A stretch of 64,000 nt of DNA from Verrucomicrobiota bacterium (GCA_016871515.1 VHDE01000007.1:1-64000); one strand, 5' to 3'; positions 1 through 8,948 are shown, numbered from the stretch's first letter. Notes: generated by a model from the sequence alone, not told the origin. Program-made: numbers and translations.

Positions 1-54
1 TCTGCAATTGGCCGTTGCCATCGCTCGCACGCTCACTTATCAACAGAACGATCG

Positions 55-915
55 ATGGAAACGAACGAGCTTTCGCATGTCCGGTGCGATCTTTGCGGCG
101 CCGATGACAGCCAGCGTGTCCTCGAAAAGGAAGGCGCCTGCTACGCCGAATGCAAGCGTTGCGGATTTATTTACGCGCACCCACGGATCAATGATCCAGA
201 AGCCTTCAACGAAGAAATCTTTCAGGAACGATTGCAAACATACGTGCAAAAGAATTACTCGGCGAAAAAGCAACGGGATTATCGGCGCGAATTGCGTCGA
301 TTGGAACCGTTCCGGCAAAACAACCGGCTTCTCGAAATTGGCAGCAACGTGGGCGGCTTTCTCTTTCAGGCCCGTCAACTCAATTGGTCGCCAATCGGGC
401 TTGAACCGGTCGTCGCTTGTGCGCGTTATGGATGCGAACAGCGCGGACTGAACATCATCGCAAGCACTTTGGAGGAGGCCAGCCTTCCAGACGACCACTT
501 CGACGCGGTTTATTCGAACGCTGTCTTTGAGCACCTCGCCGCGCCCAGTGTTTGTTTTCAATCCGCGTTCCGAGTGCTAAGGCCGGGCGGTGCACTGTAT
601 GTCGACACGGTCAATTACGCTTGTTGCACGCGCGAATATTTAGGGGCGGGTTGGAAACTGCTCAAGCCGCGCGAACATTTGAGCTTATACACTCCTGCTA
701 CTTTGCGGGCGTTTTGTGAAAAGGCTGGCTTTGAAGTCCTGCGCATGCAAACGAACGGTGTCCGTTTCCGAACGAATGAAGATCGAAAACTGCGCGGCCT
801 GGGCCGGCTTCGGGAAGAACTGGCAAAATTTCCGATCAGCCTGGCCTGCCGTTTTACTTTGAAGGGCGACAGTATCACCGTCCTCGCGCGCAAGCCTTCC
901 GCGTCAAGCCGCTAG
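55..915 (+). CDS. Class I SAM methyltransferase with N-terminal zinc ribbon
   Basis: The first ~35 residues hold two CxxC pairs (CDLCG and CKRCG), a zinc-ribbon arrangement seen at the start of many methyltransferases of cell-surface sugar and natural-product clusters. The glycine-rich SAM loop LLEIGSNVGGFL follows at about residue 95, then the acidic-strand and post-I motifs (DAVYSNAVFEHL, LRPGGALYVD) near residues 145-180. The order and the ~286 aa length fit Methyltransf_23-type enzymes. The substrate cannot be read from sequence. The frame is open to the left edge, so the ATG at 55 is the first start visible but not certainly the true one. Confidence 0.85.
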   Translation: METNELSHVRCDLCGADDSQRVLEKEGACYAECKRCGFIYAHPRINDPEAFNEEIFQERLQTYVQKNYSAKKQRDYRRELRRLEPFRQNNRLLEIGSNVGGFLFQARQLNWSPIGLEPVVACARYGCEQRGLNIIASTLEEASLPDDHFDAVYSNAVFEHLAAPSVCFQSAFRVLRPGGALYVDTVNYACCTREYLGAGWKLLKPREHLSLYTPATLRAFCEKAGFEVLRMQTNGVRFRTNEDRKLRGLGRLREELAKFPISLACRFTLKGDSITVLARKPSASSR

Positions 916-938
916 CCCCCAGTACGTGAATGCTTGGC

Positions 939-1049
939 GTAACGCAGACTTTCAGTCTGCCGTATCGCCGATTTGCAATCGGCAGACCGTCCGCACGTTC
1001 GGAGATGCCCGAACTAGCGGGCGATCCGCAGAATACAATTCTGCGCTAC
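939..1049. repeat. Composite nested-hairpin element
   Basis: Three small hairpins lie in a row: GCAGAC-TTTCA-GTCTGC (944-960), GCCGAT-TTGCA-ATCGGC (967-983) and CGCAGAAT-ACA-ATTCTGCG (1027-1045). The outer ends (gtaacgcaga and tctgcgctac) also pair with each other. Elements of the same design occur at 8949-9075, 26468-26497 and 50432-50471. It lies between two plus-strand genes. Confidence 0.8.
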
Positions 1050-1196
1050 GACATGGCATCGCTAAACACGTACTTAGGAGGGTGTTAATGAAAGGCTTGG
1101 GCCGGAGCGCCGAGGAGTGCGCGAATTCTCCTTGCTGGTGTCGTGTTGCGGAGTAAAACGCCTTTGGCTCGTTCATATCGACACATAGGAAACATT

Positions 1197-1741
1197 ATGA
1201 AAACACTCTCACGATTCGCTCCGCGATACCTCCGCGTTTCATTAACTCTTGTGACCTGCGCCGGAGTCATTGGCTGGCTGGCGCTTGCCCAGAATCCTTC
1301 TTCCAAATCGAAGCCCAATGCTGCTGGAAACATCAAGAAGGTTCACCGACTCGGTTTGGCTGCGGGAGACTTGCTTCTGGAGAGCATTCGGAACTTTATC
1401 CGCGACCAGAAAATTACCGATGGCGCGGTCCTAACGGGAATCGGTTCGCTGAGCGAGTGCCGCCTGCATTGGCCGAAAGAGCCAACCTATCCACCGGAAG
1501 ATGTCTTCCATACTTTCAAAGGGGCTCTGGAAATCGCCGCGATTCAAGAATCATCGCCGATGGAGAACCTCACCTGCACATCATGCTGGCCGAGAAAGGC
1601 GACGCCCGGAGCATTGGCGGGCATTTGGAAGATGGCTCCAAGGTGCTGTACCTCGCTGAGATTACGATTGCCGAGTTTGACGGTCCGCCCATGACGCGAC
1701 GGCCGAATCAGCAGAATGTAAGGATGCTTCAAGTCAAGTGA
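1197..1741 (+). pseudogene. Secreted PPC/DUF296-domain protein, frameshifted
   Basis: The ATG at 1197 follows an AGGAAA-like ribosome site and encodes a signal peptide (LTLVTCAGVIGWLALAQ). A PPC/DUF296 domain then starts (RLGLAAGDLLLESI, TGIGSLSECRLHW). Near 1548 the reading frame is lost. The rest of the domain continues in another frame with the diagnostic DGEPHLHIMLAE and GGHLEDGS segments, and stops at 1741. One missing G in caa-g-aatc (expected caaggaatc, IQGII) would explain it. PPC domains are found alone in bacteria and with AT-hooks in plants; their bacterial role is unclear. It is a recent pseudogene or a sequencing error. Confidence 0.8.
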
Positions 1742-1796
1742 TCCCCGGTTGTGCTTGCGGACATTGTCGAAGCGCGCACTGGGACCCTGAACCGTG

Positions 1797-1873
1797 CTGT
1801 AGCGGCGTCTCGGAAGAGCGCCGCAAACTCGGTAGTTTGGAAATGACGGCGCTCTTCCGAGACGCCGCTACAG
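1797..1873. repeat. 27-bp inverted repeat, family A copy 1
   Basis: The arms 1797-1823 and 1847-1873 are exact reverse complements (ctgtagcggcgtctcggaag and onward) around a 23-nt centre. Each arm contains its own small hairpin, CTC-GGAA-GAG, flanked by GGCG/CGCC. A second copy with an inverted centre lies at 53335-53412. It sits between the convergent genes for the PPC protein and the M3 peptidase. Confidence 0.9.
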
Positions 1874-1885
1874 GGAAGCCGAAGC

Positions 1886-4147
1886 TTAGAACGCAGCCTT
1901 TTCTGACGGGGCGACTTCGAGCCCCCGTCGCTTCAGCAGCGGGCGGATATCCGGATCGCTGCCGCGAAAATTGCGGAACAGCGTCATTGCTTCCTGGCTG
2001 CCGCCGCGCGAAAGCAAAGTGCGCCGGAAGTGATCGCCGTTGGCGCGGGTCAATCCGCCGTTTTGTTTGAACCATTCCACACTGTCCGCGTCCAGGACTT
2101 CGCTCCAGATGTAAGAATAGTATCCAGCCGAGTAGCCGCTGGAAAAAATGTGCGAGAAGTAAGTCGTGCGATAACGTGGCGGCACAGGGGCAAAAGCGAC
2201 GCCTGCTCTCTTCAGCGCGGCAGCCTCGAATGCGAGCACATCAGCAGGAACTTCATCCGCCTTCAACTGGTGCCAAGCCTGGTCCAGCAACGCCGCAGCC
2301 AGGTATTCCGTTGTGGCAAACCCTTGATTGAATTTTTCTGCGGCAAGCACTTTCTCGAATAGTCTGGCGGGGATCGGTTCGCCCGTTTGGTGATGCTTCG
2401 CGTAATTCTTCAATACCTCCGGCCACGAAGCCCACATCTCGTTTACTTGAGACGGGTATTCCACGAAATCGCGCGGGACAGTTGTTCCACTAAAGCGAGG
2501 ATACCGGACGTTCGAGAACATGCCGTGCAAGGCATGGCCGAATTCATGGAACATCGTGCGCACTTCATCCCAAGTGAGCAGCGTCGGTTGGCCCGCCGGC
2601 GGTTTCGGCACATTTTGATGATTGGCGACAACCGGCTTCCTGTTGAACAGTCCGGCTTGCGGCACGTAGGCATTCATCCAGGCGCCCCCACGCTTGGATG
2701 GCCGCGCGTAAAGGTCCGCGATAAACACCGCGAGCGGCTCAGCGTCCGCATCGAAGACTTCGAACACACGCACGTCTTCTTGATAAATGGGAAGGTCCTT
2801 GCGTTCCTTGAAACTCAGGCCGTAAAGCTTGCCGGCCGCATAGAAAACGCCTTCGGTCAAAACGCTGTTCATTTCAAAGTAAGGCCTCAACTCCGATTCA
2901 TCGAAGGCGTACCGTTGGCGGCGAACTTTCTCGGAGTAAAATGCCCAATCCCACGGCGCGAGCTGGAATTTCCCGCCTTCCCGGTCGATCAAAGCTTGCA
3001 TATCAGCAGCCTCGCGCCGCGCGTTGGCCACAGCGGGCGGAGCAAGTTCAGCCAGCAATTTATTCACGGCCGCGACTGTTTTGGCGGTTTGCTCTGCGAG
3101 TTGATAAGCGGCGTGAGTCTCGTAACCGAGCAACGCAGCGCGTTCCGCGCGCAAGCGCGCCATGCGCGCGACCAGCGAGCGATTGTCAAATTCGCCGCCG
3201 CGATTGCCGCGCACGATTGAAGCTTCGAATAACTTCTGACGCGTCGCGCGATCTTCGAGCGTGGCGAGGCTCGGTTGCCCCGTCGTATTTTGCAGACGCA
3301 ACAGATACTTCCCTTCCTTGCCGTCCGCTTTCGCTGCCGCCGCGGCTGTTTTGATCGCTTCTTCGGACAATCCTTTCAAGGCCGAGAGATCATCGGCGAG
3401 AATCGACGATGCATTAACTTCCTTTAGCACACTTTGAGAAAAAGTGGTTGAGAGCGTCGCCAGTTCAGCATTGAAGCCTTTGAGCTTTTCTTTGTCGGCG
3501 TCAGAAAGCTTCGCCCCTGCACGGACGAAATCGAGATAGTACCGTTCGAGCAAGCGCTTTGATTCGGCGTCCAACCCAAGTCGATCCGGCTTTTCATGCA
3601 AAGATTCAACGCGGGCGAAGAGCCGCGGATCAAGCAAAATGGCGTCGCTGTGCGCGGCAAGTTTTGGCGCCATCTCTTTCTCGACTTTCTGAATGTCGGG
3701 ATTGGTGTGCGCGGCAGCCAGATTGCCGAAAAGACGATGAACGCGCGAGAGCAATTGTCCGGAACGTTCGAGGGCAACGACCGTATTCTCGAAGGTCGCA
3801 GCTTCCGAGCGATTGGCAATCTCGTTCACTTCTTTCAACGCCTCTTCCATTCCTCGTTCCAGCGCCGACGCGAAGTGCTCGTTCTTGACGCGATCGAACG
3901 GCGGGAATTGATAAGGCAACGCGCTTTCAGCCAGGAGCGGATTGTTCGCAGTGGAGAGAACCTCGGCAGCGTTGGGTGAGGTTTGAAGTCGTGCCATCAT
4001 GAGAGCAACAATGAAAGCGAACAGCGCCAGCGTAAGCCGCGACCATTCAATTGAATTCCAGTGTAACATGACAGTGACAATAAACGCGAAGAACGTCATT
4101 GACGAAGAAAAAAGGTGTCTGCCGATTGCGCCGCTTGTTTCCGACAC
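1886..4147 (-). CDS. M3 family metallopeptidase (oligopeptidase A / Dcp-like)
   Basis: The HEFGHALHG zinc motif (HExxH) lies in the last third, preceded by the usual PTLLTWDEVRTMFHE segment, and there is the typical C-terminal run RYRTTYFSHIFSSGYSAGYYSY. This identifies a peptidase M3 (thimet oligopeptidase/Dcp) enzyme that cleaves short peptides. The catalytic part is about the usual 680 aa. The N-terminus adds a hydrophobic stretch (LTLALFAFIVALMMA), probably a signal sequence, so it likely acts in the periplasm. The ORF begins with GTG at 4147 after an AGAGGG sequence; ATGs at 4099 and 4069 are alternatives. It is divergent from the PQQ protein. Confidence 0.93.
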   Translation of the reverse strand: MSETSGAIGRHLFSSSMTFFAFIVTVMLHWNSIEWSRLTLALFAFIVALMMARLQTSPNAAEVLSTANNPLLAESALPYQFPPFDRVKNEHFASALERGMEEALKEVNEIANRSEAATFENTVVALERSGQLLSRVHRLFGNLAAAHTNPDIQKVEKEMAPKLAAHSDAILLDPRLFARVESLHEKPDRLGLDAESKRLLERYYLDFVRAGAKLSDADKEKLKGFNAELATLSTTFSQSVLKEVNASSILADDLSALKGLSEEAIKTAAAAAKADGKEGKYLLRLQNTTGQPSLATLEDRATRQKLFEASIVRGNRGGEFDNRSLVARMARLRAERAALLGYETHAAYQLAEQTAKTVAAVNKLLAELAPPAVANARREAADMQALIDREGGKFQLAPWDWAFYSEKVRRQRYAFDESELRPYFEMNSVLTEGVFYAAGKLYGLSFKERKDLPIYQEDVRVFEVFDADAEPLAVFIADLYARPSKRGGAWMNAYVPQAGLFNRKPVVANHQNVPKPPAGQPTLLTWDEVRTMFHEFGHALHGMFSNVRYPRFSGTTVPRDFVEYPSQVNEMWASWPEVLKNYAKHHQTGEPIPARLFEKVLAAEKFNQGFATTEYLAAALLDQAWHQLKADEVPADVLAFEAAALKRAGVAFAPVPPRYRTTYFSHIFSSGYSAGYYSYIWSEVLDADSVEWFKQNGGLTRANGDHFRRTLLSRGGSQEAMTLFRNFRGSDPDIRPLLKRRGLEVAPSEKAAF

Positions 4148-4195
4148 ATCCCTCTTGCCGGATGCGCTCGCTTTGGAGAAAGTCCAACCCGATTT

Positions 4196-5452
4196 ATGAT
4201 AAAACCCTTTTCTATTGCCGTCCTCATCTTAGTTGAAGCTGTCTCGATCACGACCTTGGCTACAGTGAACCTGGACCACGATTGGCCGGCGTGGCGCGGA
4301 CCGACAGGCAACGGCCTCGCCGCAGCTAACCAGAGTCCACCCGTCCGCTGGAGCGAAACAGAGAATGTTCTCTGGAAGACGGCGATTCCGGGCCGTGGGC
4401 ACAGTTCGCCGACGATCGTAGGCGAGCGCGTTTACGTGGCGACGGCAGATTTGGAAAAGCAAACGCAATCCATGCTGGCGCTCGATCGGCGAAGCGGCAA
4501 AGAAGTCTGGCAGGCAATCGTTCACCAGGGCCAACTGAGCAGTGGCGGGCATCGCAACAGCTCCGAGGCGTCCTCGACAGCCGCGTCCGACGGCGAACGC
4601 CTTTACATTAATTTTTTGAATGCGGGCGCGATCCATACCACAGCGCTCGACATGAATGGCAAAAAGATTTGGCAACAGAAAATCTGCGACTTCGTCCGGC
4701 ATCAAGGGTTCGGCTCCTCACCGTTCGTTTATGGTTCGCTGGTGCTCGTGACTGGGGACCATCGAGGCGGCGGGACAATCGCGGCTTTGGATCGCGCCAC
4801 AGGACGCGTCGTTTGGACTCAATCCCGGCCGAAGATTCCCAATTACACTTCGCCTGCTGTTATCCGGGCGGACGGGCGCGAACAGATGGTTCTCGCAGGT
4901 TGCAACCTCATTTCCAGCTTCGATCCTCAGACAGGCAAGAAACTCTGGGAGATTGACGGTTCCACAGAAGAATGCGTGATCTCGATGGTCACGGACGGCG
5001 AGCGAGTCTTCGCAAGCGGCGGTTATCCAAGAAACCACACTGTGGCAGTCCTGGCCGATGGTTCTGGCAAGATCGCCTGGCAAAATGGTTCCCGCATCTA
5101 CGTCCCTTCGCCAATCGTCAAGGACGGATACCTCTATGGAATAATGGACGCCGGCTTCGCGGTTTGTTGGAAAGCCGACACAGGCCAGGAGATGTGGAAG
5201 ATCCGTTTGGGCGGTGACTTCTTCGCATCACCGGCGATGGCGGGCAACCGCATCTACGCCTCGAATGTGTCGGGGAAAACTTTTGTCTTTGACGCCACTC
5301 CCGAAGCCTTCAAGAGCGTCGCCGAAAATCAGCTTGGCGACGAAGCCTTCGCTTCACCAGCAATCTGCGGCGGTCGCCTTTACCTTCGTGTCGCAAAGAA
5401 AGGGGACACACGCGAGGAATTCCTCTACTGCATCGGAGATGCGACGCGTTAG
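4196..5452 (+). CDS. Secreted PQQ-like beta-propeller protein
   Basis: A hydrophobic leader (FSIAVLILVEAVSITTLA) is followed by DHDWPAWRGPTGNG. WPxWRGPxxNG is the hallmark of the outer-membrane BamB/PQQ-like propeller family expanded in Planctomycetes and Verrucomicrobia. Several blade repeats follow, each with the A-LDxxTGKxxW pattern (LALDRRSGKEVW, AALDRATGRVVW, SFDPQTGKKLW). The longer ORF from 4115 would overlap the divergent peptidase start, so the ATG at 4196 is chosen because it starts the signal peptide. No ligand residues identify PQQ binding, so a scaffold role is equally possible. Confidence 0.85.
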   Translation: MIKPFSIAVLILVEAVSITTLATVNLDHDWPAWRGPTGNGLAAANQSPPVRWSETENVLWKTAIPGRGHSSPTIVGERVYVATADLEKQTQSMLALDRRSGKEVWQAIVHQGQLSSGGHRNSSEASSTAASDGERLYINFLNAGAIHTTALDMNGKKIWQQKICDFVRHQGFGSSPFVYGSLVLVTGDHRGGGTIAALDRATGRVVWTQSRPKIPNYTSPAVIRADGREQMVLAGCNLISSFDPQTGKKLWEIDGSTEECVISMVTDGERVFASGGYPRNHTVAVLADGSGKIAWQNGSRIYVPSPIVKDGYLYGIMDAGFAVCWKADTGQEMWKIRLGGDFFASPAMAGNRIYASNVSGKTFVFDATPEAFKSVAENQLGDEAFASPAICGGRLYLRVAKKGDTREEFLYCIGDATR

Positions 5453-5460
5453 AGGCCCCT

Positions 5461-5715
5461 CACTCATGGCGATTCGATGGCGCGCACGGACAGCATCCCA
5501 AGATCGTCGGAGAACAAAAATGTGGTGTCCGGCAAATGCCCGGATGGGAAAACGCCAATGGCGAATTTGCGGATTCACGGTTTGAACCGTTCGGTCCGCT
5601 GCCGCGCGATTGGCGCCGATGGGACGGTCATTACGTTATCGGCGATCAGGTCGCGCTCGCTTACACGGTGCTTGGGACGAAAATCTACGAGCAGCCAACA
5701 ATCGAGTTCTCTTGA
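5461..5715 (+). pseudogene. Remnant of a DUF6797-type protein
   Basis: In the frame that ends with TGA at 5713 the sequence reads FDGAHGQHPKIVG, then PGWENANGEFADSRFEP, then FGPLPRDWRRWDGHYV and a QVALAYTV segment. From memory this order matches the middle of DUF6797, a domain of secreted Planctomycetes/Verrucomicrobia proteins often fused to propellers and cytochromes. Only ~80 codons remain, with no in-frame start and a premature stop. It follows the PQQ protein directly, so it may be what is left of a neighbour or of a longer fusion. The family assignment is from memory; the coherent frame is seen directly. Confidence 0.6.
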
Positions 5716-5818
5716 AGTTAGCTAAAGGCGTTCCCGCCTCTTTGTTTCGGGTCGTGATTTGGCAAGGTTCGCCAACGAATCAGATCATGTCCACGGAAGG
5801 CTTTCATGAGTGCTAAGT

Positions 5819-6322
5819 CTAAGAAGCCTTTTTCTCGTCGAGCATCACGATCCGGAGTCCTCCCGACGGTTGCACAGGCTGTGTGAAGTTTTCGAGAAGA
5901 CTTGAATTTGCGGGTTGAGCGGCAGGAGCCGGGACAGTGGAAGGTGCGGCAGGTTCCAACGCGGAACGCAAAGCGCCTTCGACCAATTGCGAGCAGTGAA
6001 TCTTCATCGGCGGCAGCGGGCCGAGGTCGCCGGAAAGTTCTTCGCCGGTCAGCGACAACGCTTCTTCGATCGTTTTGCCACGGATCATCTCGGTCGCGAG
6101 GCTGGCGACAGCGATGGCCGTTTCACAGCCGAACGACTGGAAGGTGGCGCGATCAATCACTTTCTTGCCGTTTTCTTCTTTGAATTTGACCCACATGCGA
6201 AGCATCTCGCCGCATTGCGAGTTGCCGACGGCGCCCACGGCGTCGGCGGCCTCCATTTCGCCCATGTTCTTCGGATTCCGAATGGCTTCCGAGATGCGTT
6301 GTTGGAGATCGTTGTCGTTCAT
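5819..6322 (-). CDS. Second U-type Fe-S scaffold (IscU/NifU N-terminal domain)
   Basis: The three cluster-ligand cysteines of IscU-like scaffolds are present: GNSQCGEML near residue 37, QSFGCETAIAVAS near 64 and KIHCSQLVEGAL near 109. It has NifU-N length (~125 aa) plus a Pro/Ala-rich tail that ends the protein at 167 aa. Its start overlaps the rhodanese stop by 4 bp (ATGA), so the two are translationally coupled at the end of the SUF cluster. Together with sufU at 9.1 kb this gives the cluster two scaffolds. The second looks more like the Nif/Isc type (SFGC-ETA) than SufU (GSGCAIS). Confidence 0.9.
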   Translation of the reverse strand: MNDNDLQQRISEAIRNPKNMGEMEAADAVGAVGNSQCGEMLRMWVKFKEENGKKVIDRATFQSFGCETAIAVASLATEMIRGKTIEEALSLTGEELSGDLGPLPPMKIHCSQLVEGALRSALEPAAPSTVPAPAAQPANSSLLENFTQPVQPSGGLRIVMLDEKKAS

Positions 6323-6903
6323 CGCTCAGCTGGTGTCGTTGCCGTGCTGGCTGGTTCAAGGCGATAGCGCGGGACGTTTTGATCGACCTCTTGAGACCAC
6401 GCGTCAATACCGCCGCGCAGGCACCGCACATTTGTGAAGCCGTGTCCGAGAAAGTACGCGGCTGCATCCAGCGCGTATTTCCCTTGATGATCGATAATCA
6501 CAAACGCTTCATCGCGCGGCCAGCGGGCCATAATTTCTTGCATGCTCGGCTGCGACATCAGCACAGAACCTTCGATCCGCACGGCTTCGAATTCTTCGCG
6601 CGACCGCACATCGAGCAATTTCAGCCGTGGATTGCGGGTTCGAAGTTCCGCGAGCTCGCTGTGAGAAATGAGAATTTGCGCGTCCTGTTCGTGGCTGGAT
6701 TGGATGTGCTTGAGGACTTCGGCAACGTTGAGGCTGTTGTTGCGGCTGCAGAGTTGTTCGAGAGTTTCGCTTGGCTGAAACGCACAGCTGCTGCAACCGC
6801 CAATATGATAACGGCGGAAAAGCGCCCGCTGGGCTCCCGGATAAGCATCGAGAACTTCGCGCATGGTGCTCTGCGATGTAATGGGTGCGTTGGTTGCAGT
6901 CAT
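6319..6903 (-). CDS. DUF1858-like domain fused to a rhodanese domain lacking the catalytic Cys
   Basis: The first ~60 residues resemble the DUF1858/ScdA-type small domain (MREVLDAYPGAQ, then YHIGGCSSC with a Cys pair). A rhodanese fold follows (LLDVRSREEFEAVRIEGS, then LRGGIDAW at the end). Where active rhodaneses have xCxxGxRS, this one reads VIIDHQGKYA, so the sulfur-carrying cysteine is missing and the domain may only bind partners. The ATG at 6903, four bases after the sufS stop, is preferred over the TTG at 6924. It is coupled to the scaffold gene downstream and probably serves sulfur or cluster handling in the SUF set. Confidence 0.82.
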   Translation of the reverse strand: MTATNAPITSQSTMREVLDAYPGAQRALFRRYHIGGCSSCAFQPSETLEQLCSRNNSLNVAEVLKHIQSSHEQDAQILISHSELAELRTRNPRLKLLDVRSREEFEAVRIEGSVLMSQPSMQEIMARWPRDEAFVIIDHQGKYALDAAAYFLGHGFTNVRCLRGGIDAWSQEVDQNVPRYRLEPASTATTPAER

Positions 6904-6907
6904 GCGA

Positions 6908-8176
6908 TTAATGGCGGCTGGCAAAGAACTTTTGGATTTCCTTAAGCACCTCGACCAAGCGGTCCACTTCGGCTTGCGTATTGTACAAATAAAAGCTCGC
7001 CCGCGCCGTCGCCTCGACGCCGAGCTTTTTCATTAACGGTTGATTGCAATGATGGCCGCCGCGCAACGCGACGCCACATTGGTCGGCGACAGTCACGAGA
7101 TCATGAGCATGCACGTCGGCCGTGAGAAAACTGACCACGCCCGCGCGTCCGATATGCGGCCCCAAAAGGCGGACGTTTTTCAGACGCGCTAATTCTTCGT
7201 ACGCGTAAGCGGCCAGTTCATGGTCGTGCTGCGCGATCTGTTCGCGGCCGATGCCATCCAGATAATCCATGGCCGCGTGCAAACCGATGACGCCGCTGAT
7301 GTGAGGCGTCCCTGCTTCAAACTTATGAGGCACTTTATTCCAGGTGCTTTGTTGAAAATCGACGCTGGAAATCATGTCGCCGCCGCCCTCGTACGGAGGA
7401 GTCGCTTCGAGCTTTTCGAACCGGCCGTAAAGAACCCCGATGCCAGTTGGCCCACACATTTTATGGCCTGAAAAAGCGAGGAAGTCGCAACCGATTTCCT
7501 GGACATCGATTCGGCAATGCCCGGCGCTTTGCGCGGCATCAACCAGTGTCAAGGCGCCGACCCTGCGCGCCCTCGCACACAGTTCCATCACAGGATTCAC
7601 CGTGCCGAGCGTGTTAGAGATGTGCGTCATTGCGAACAGTTTCACGTCCGTGGTCAGCCATTCATCGAGATGATTCAAGTCGAGCAAACCGTTCTCGACG
7701 TTGATCGGCAGATAAATCAGCTCCGCGCCCACGCGCTGCGCCAAGAGCTGCCATGGGACGATGTTGCTGTGGTGCTCCATCTCCGTGAGCAGGATTTTGT
7801 CGCCAGCCTTGACGTATTTGTTGCCCCACGCTTGCGCGATCAGGTTAATCGCTTCGGTCGTTCCGCGGGTGAATACGATTTCCTCGGCGCGTTTGGCATT
7901 GATGAAGCGGGCCACGCGCTTGCGGCTCGCTTCATAGGCTGCGCTGGCGCGGTTGCTCAGTTCGTGAACGCCGCGATGGACGTTTGCATTGTCAGTCTCG
8001 TAATAATGACGCAATGCGTCAATTACCTGCTTTGGTTTCTGAGTAGTGGCCGCGTTGTCGAAGTAAATCAATGGCCGGCCATGCACTCTTTGATGAAGAA
8101 TCGGAAAGTCTTCGCGCAGCGCAGCCCAATCGACTTTTTTGCTCTGCAGTGGCGTTATTTGAACATCTTCGTTCAT
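6908..8176 (-). CDS. sufS: Cysteine desulfurase SufS
   Basis: This class V PLP enzyme takes sulfur from cysteine for the SUF scaffold. Visible are the start YFDNAATTQKPKQVIDAL, the PLP-lysine segment FSGHKMCGPTGIGVLYG, and the C-terminal active-cysteine segment RGGHHCNQPLMKK typical of group II (SufS/CsdA) desulfurases. The 422-aa length from the ATG at 8176 is normal. The ORF in the track extends 82 codons further, but that part only translates the palindromic repeat. It lies downstream of sufT, separated by that repeat. Confidence 0.95.
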   Translation of the reverse strand: MNEDVQITPLQSKKVDWAALREDFPILHQRVHGRPLIYFDNAATTQKPKQVIDALRHYYETDNANVHRGVHELSNRASAAYEASRKRVARFINAKRAEEIVFTRGTTEAINLIAQAWGNKYVKAGDKILLTEMEHHSNIVPWQLLAQRVGAELIYLPINVENGLLDLNHLDEWLTTDVKLFAMTHISNTLGTVNPVMELCARARRVGALTLVDAAQSAGHCRIDVQEIGCDFLAFSGHKMCGPTGIGVLYGRFEKLEATPPYEGGGDMISSVDFQQSTWNKVPHKFEAGTPHISGVIGLHAAMDYLDGIGREQIAQHDHELAAYAYEELARLKNVRLLGPHIGRAGVVSFLTADVHAHDLVTVADQCGVALRGGHHCNQPLMKKLGVEATARASFYLYNTQAEVDRLVEVLKEIQKFFASRH

Positions 8177-8206
8177 AACCGCGTTCCCCGTTCGCTGATC
8201 GCAAGC

Positions 8207-8343
8207 ATGAACCGACGACGGAGCGCGGACATTCCTGTCCGCAGCAGCTCTCGACATTCCAGACCGCCGCAGACGGGTCCAGGGTATTCCGCCAGATGGA
8301 CATTGCTGCGGACAGGAATGTCCGCGCTCCGTCGCAGGTTCAT
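8207..8343. repeat. Long inverted repeat between sufT and sufS
   Basis: Arms of about 40 bp (8207-8246 and 8304-8343) are near-perfect reverse complements, read outward as atgaacc-gacggagcgcgg. Each arm holds the same nested hairpin GCGGACA-GGAA-TGTCCGC (minus orientation at 8225-8242, plus at 8308-8325). A transcript through it would form a very stable structure, so it may limit or stabilise expression between the two genes. Confidence 0.9.
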
Positions 8344-8367
8344 AAAGAAGGCCAGAGTTTTCACGGC

Positions 8368-8928
8368 TTAATAAAGGCCAAGTTGAAGCTTGGCCGCGTC
8401 CGACATCATCGCTTGATTCCAAGGAGGTTCCCAGACAAGTTCGACATTGACGTCGTCAATGCCTTCGATGGAAAGCAATTTGTTCTGCACATCCTGGCGC
8501 AGGTACTCGCCCATGCCGCAACCTGGCGCGGTAAGGGTCATTTTCACGTCGACGTGGTTTCCCGGACCATCTGATTGCGGCGCGACTCGGCAATCATAGA
8601 TCAGACCGAGATCGACGATGTTAACCGGAATCTCGGGGTCATAGCAGGTCCGCATCTGATTCCAAATCTCTTTCTCCAATTGTTCCGGGGTAGCCGGTTC
8701 TCCACCGAGCGCAGCGACGGGTGCAACGGCTGTTTCCTTTCCGAGCGCGTCGGCATCCTTGCCGTCGATGCGGAACATGTTTCCGTTGACGATGACAGTG
8801 TAGCTGCCGCCCAACGATTGAGTGATGTACGCGGATTCACCTTTCTGAAGCGTCACTTTCGTGCCCGCCGGAATCACGACTGCATCACAATCGCGCGTTA
8901 ATGTAATGGGTTCGTCCATTTGCATCAC
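8368..8928 (-). CDS. sufT: SufT-type Fe-S assembly factor (DUF59/MIP18 domain)
   Basis: An N-terminal ~80-residue extension (ITLTRDCDAVVIPAGTKV, GGSYTVIVNGNMFRI) precedes a MIP18/DUF59 domain with YDPEIPVNIVDLGLIYD and the LTAPGCGMGEYL cysteine loop, ending in ELVWEPPW. This two-part layout and the ~186 aa length are those of SufT proteins, which help mature Fe-S proteins. The first codons are GTG-ATG-CAA-ATG after a GAGGAA sequence, so the exact start is open by a few residues. It lies between two palindromic elements within the SUF cluster. Confidence 0.92.
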   Translation of the reverse strand: MMQMDEPITLTRDCDAVVIPAGTKVTLQKGESAYITQSLGGSYTVIVNGNMFRIDGKDADALGKETAVAPVAALGGEPATPEQLEKEIWNQMRTCYDPEIPVNIVDLGLIYDCRVAPQSDGPGNHVDVKMTLTAPGCGMGEYLRQDVQNKLLSIEGIDDVNVELVWEPPWNQAMMSDAAKLQLGLY

Positions 8929-8948
8929 AAACCATTCCTCGCGGCGCG

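Noticed and set aside
1088-1156. 22-codon ORF with AGGAGG-like site (MKGLGRSAEEC...)
   Set aside because: The ribosome site is good but the peptide is very short, has no similarity I know, and lies next to a repeat element.
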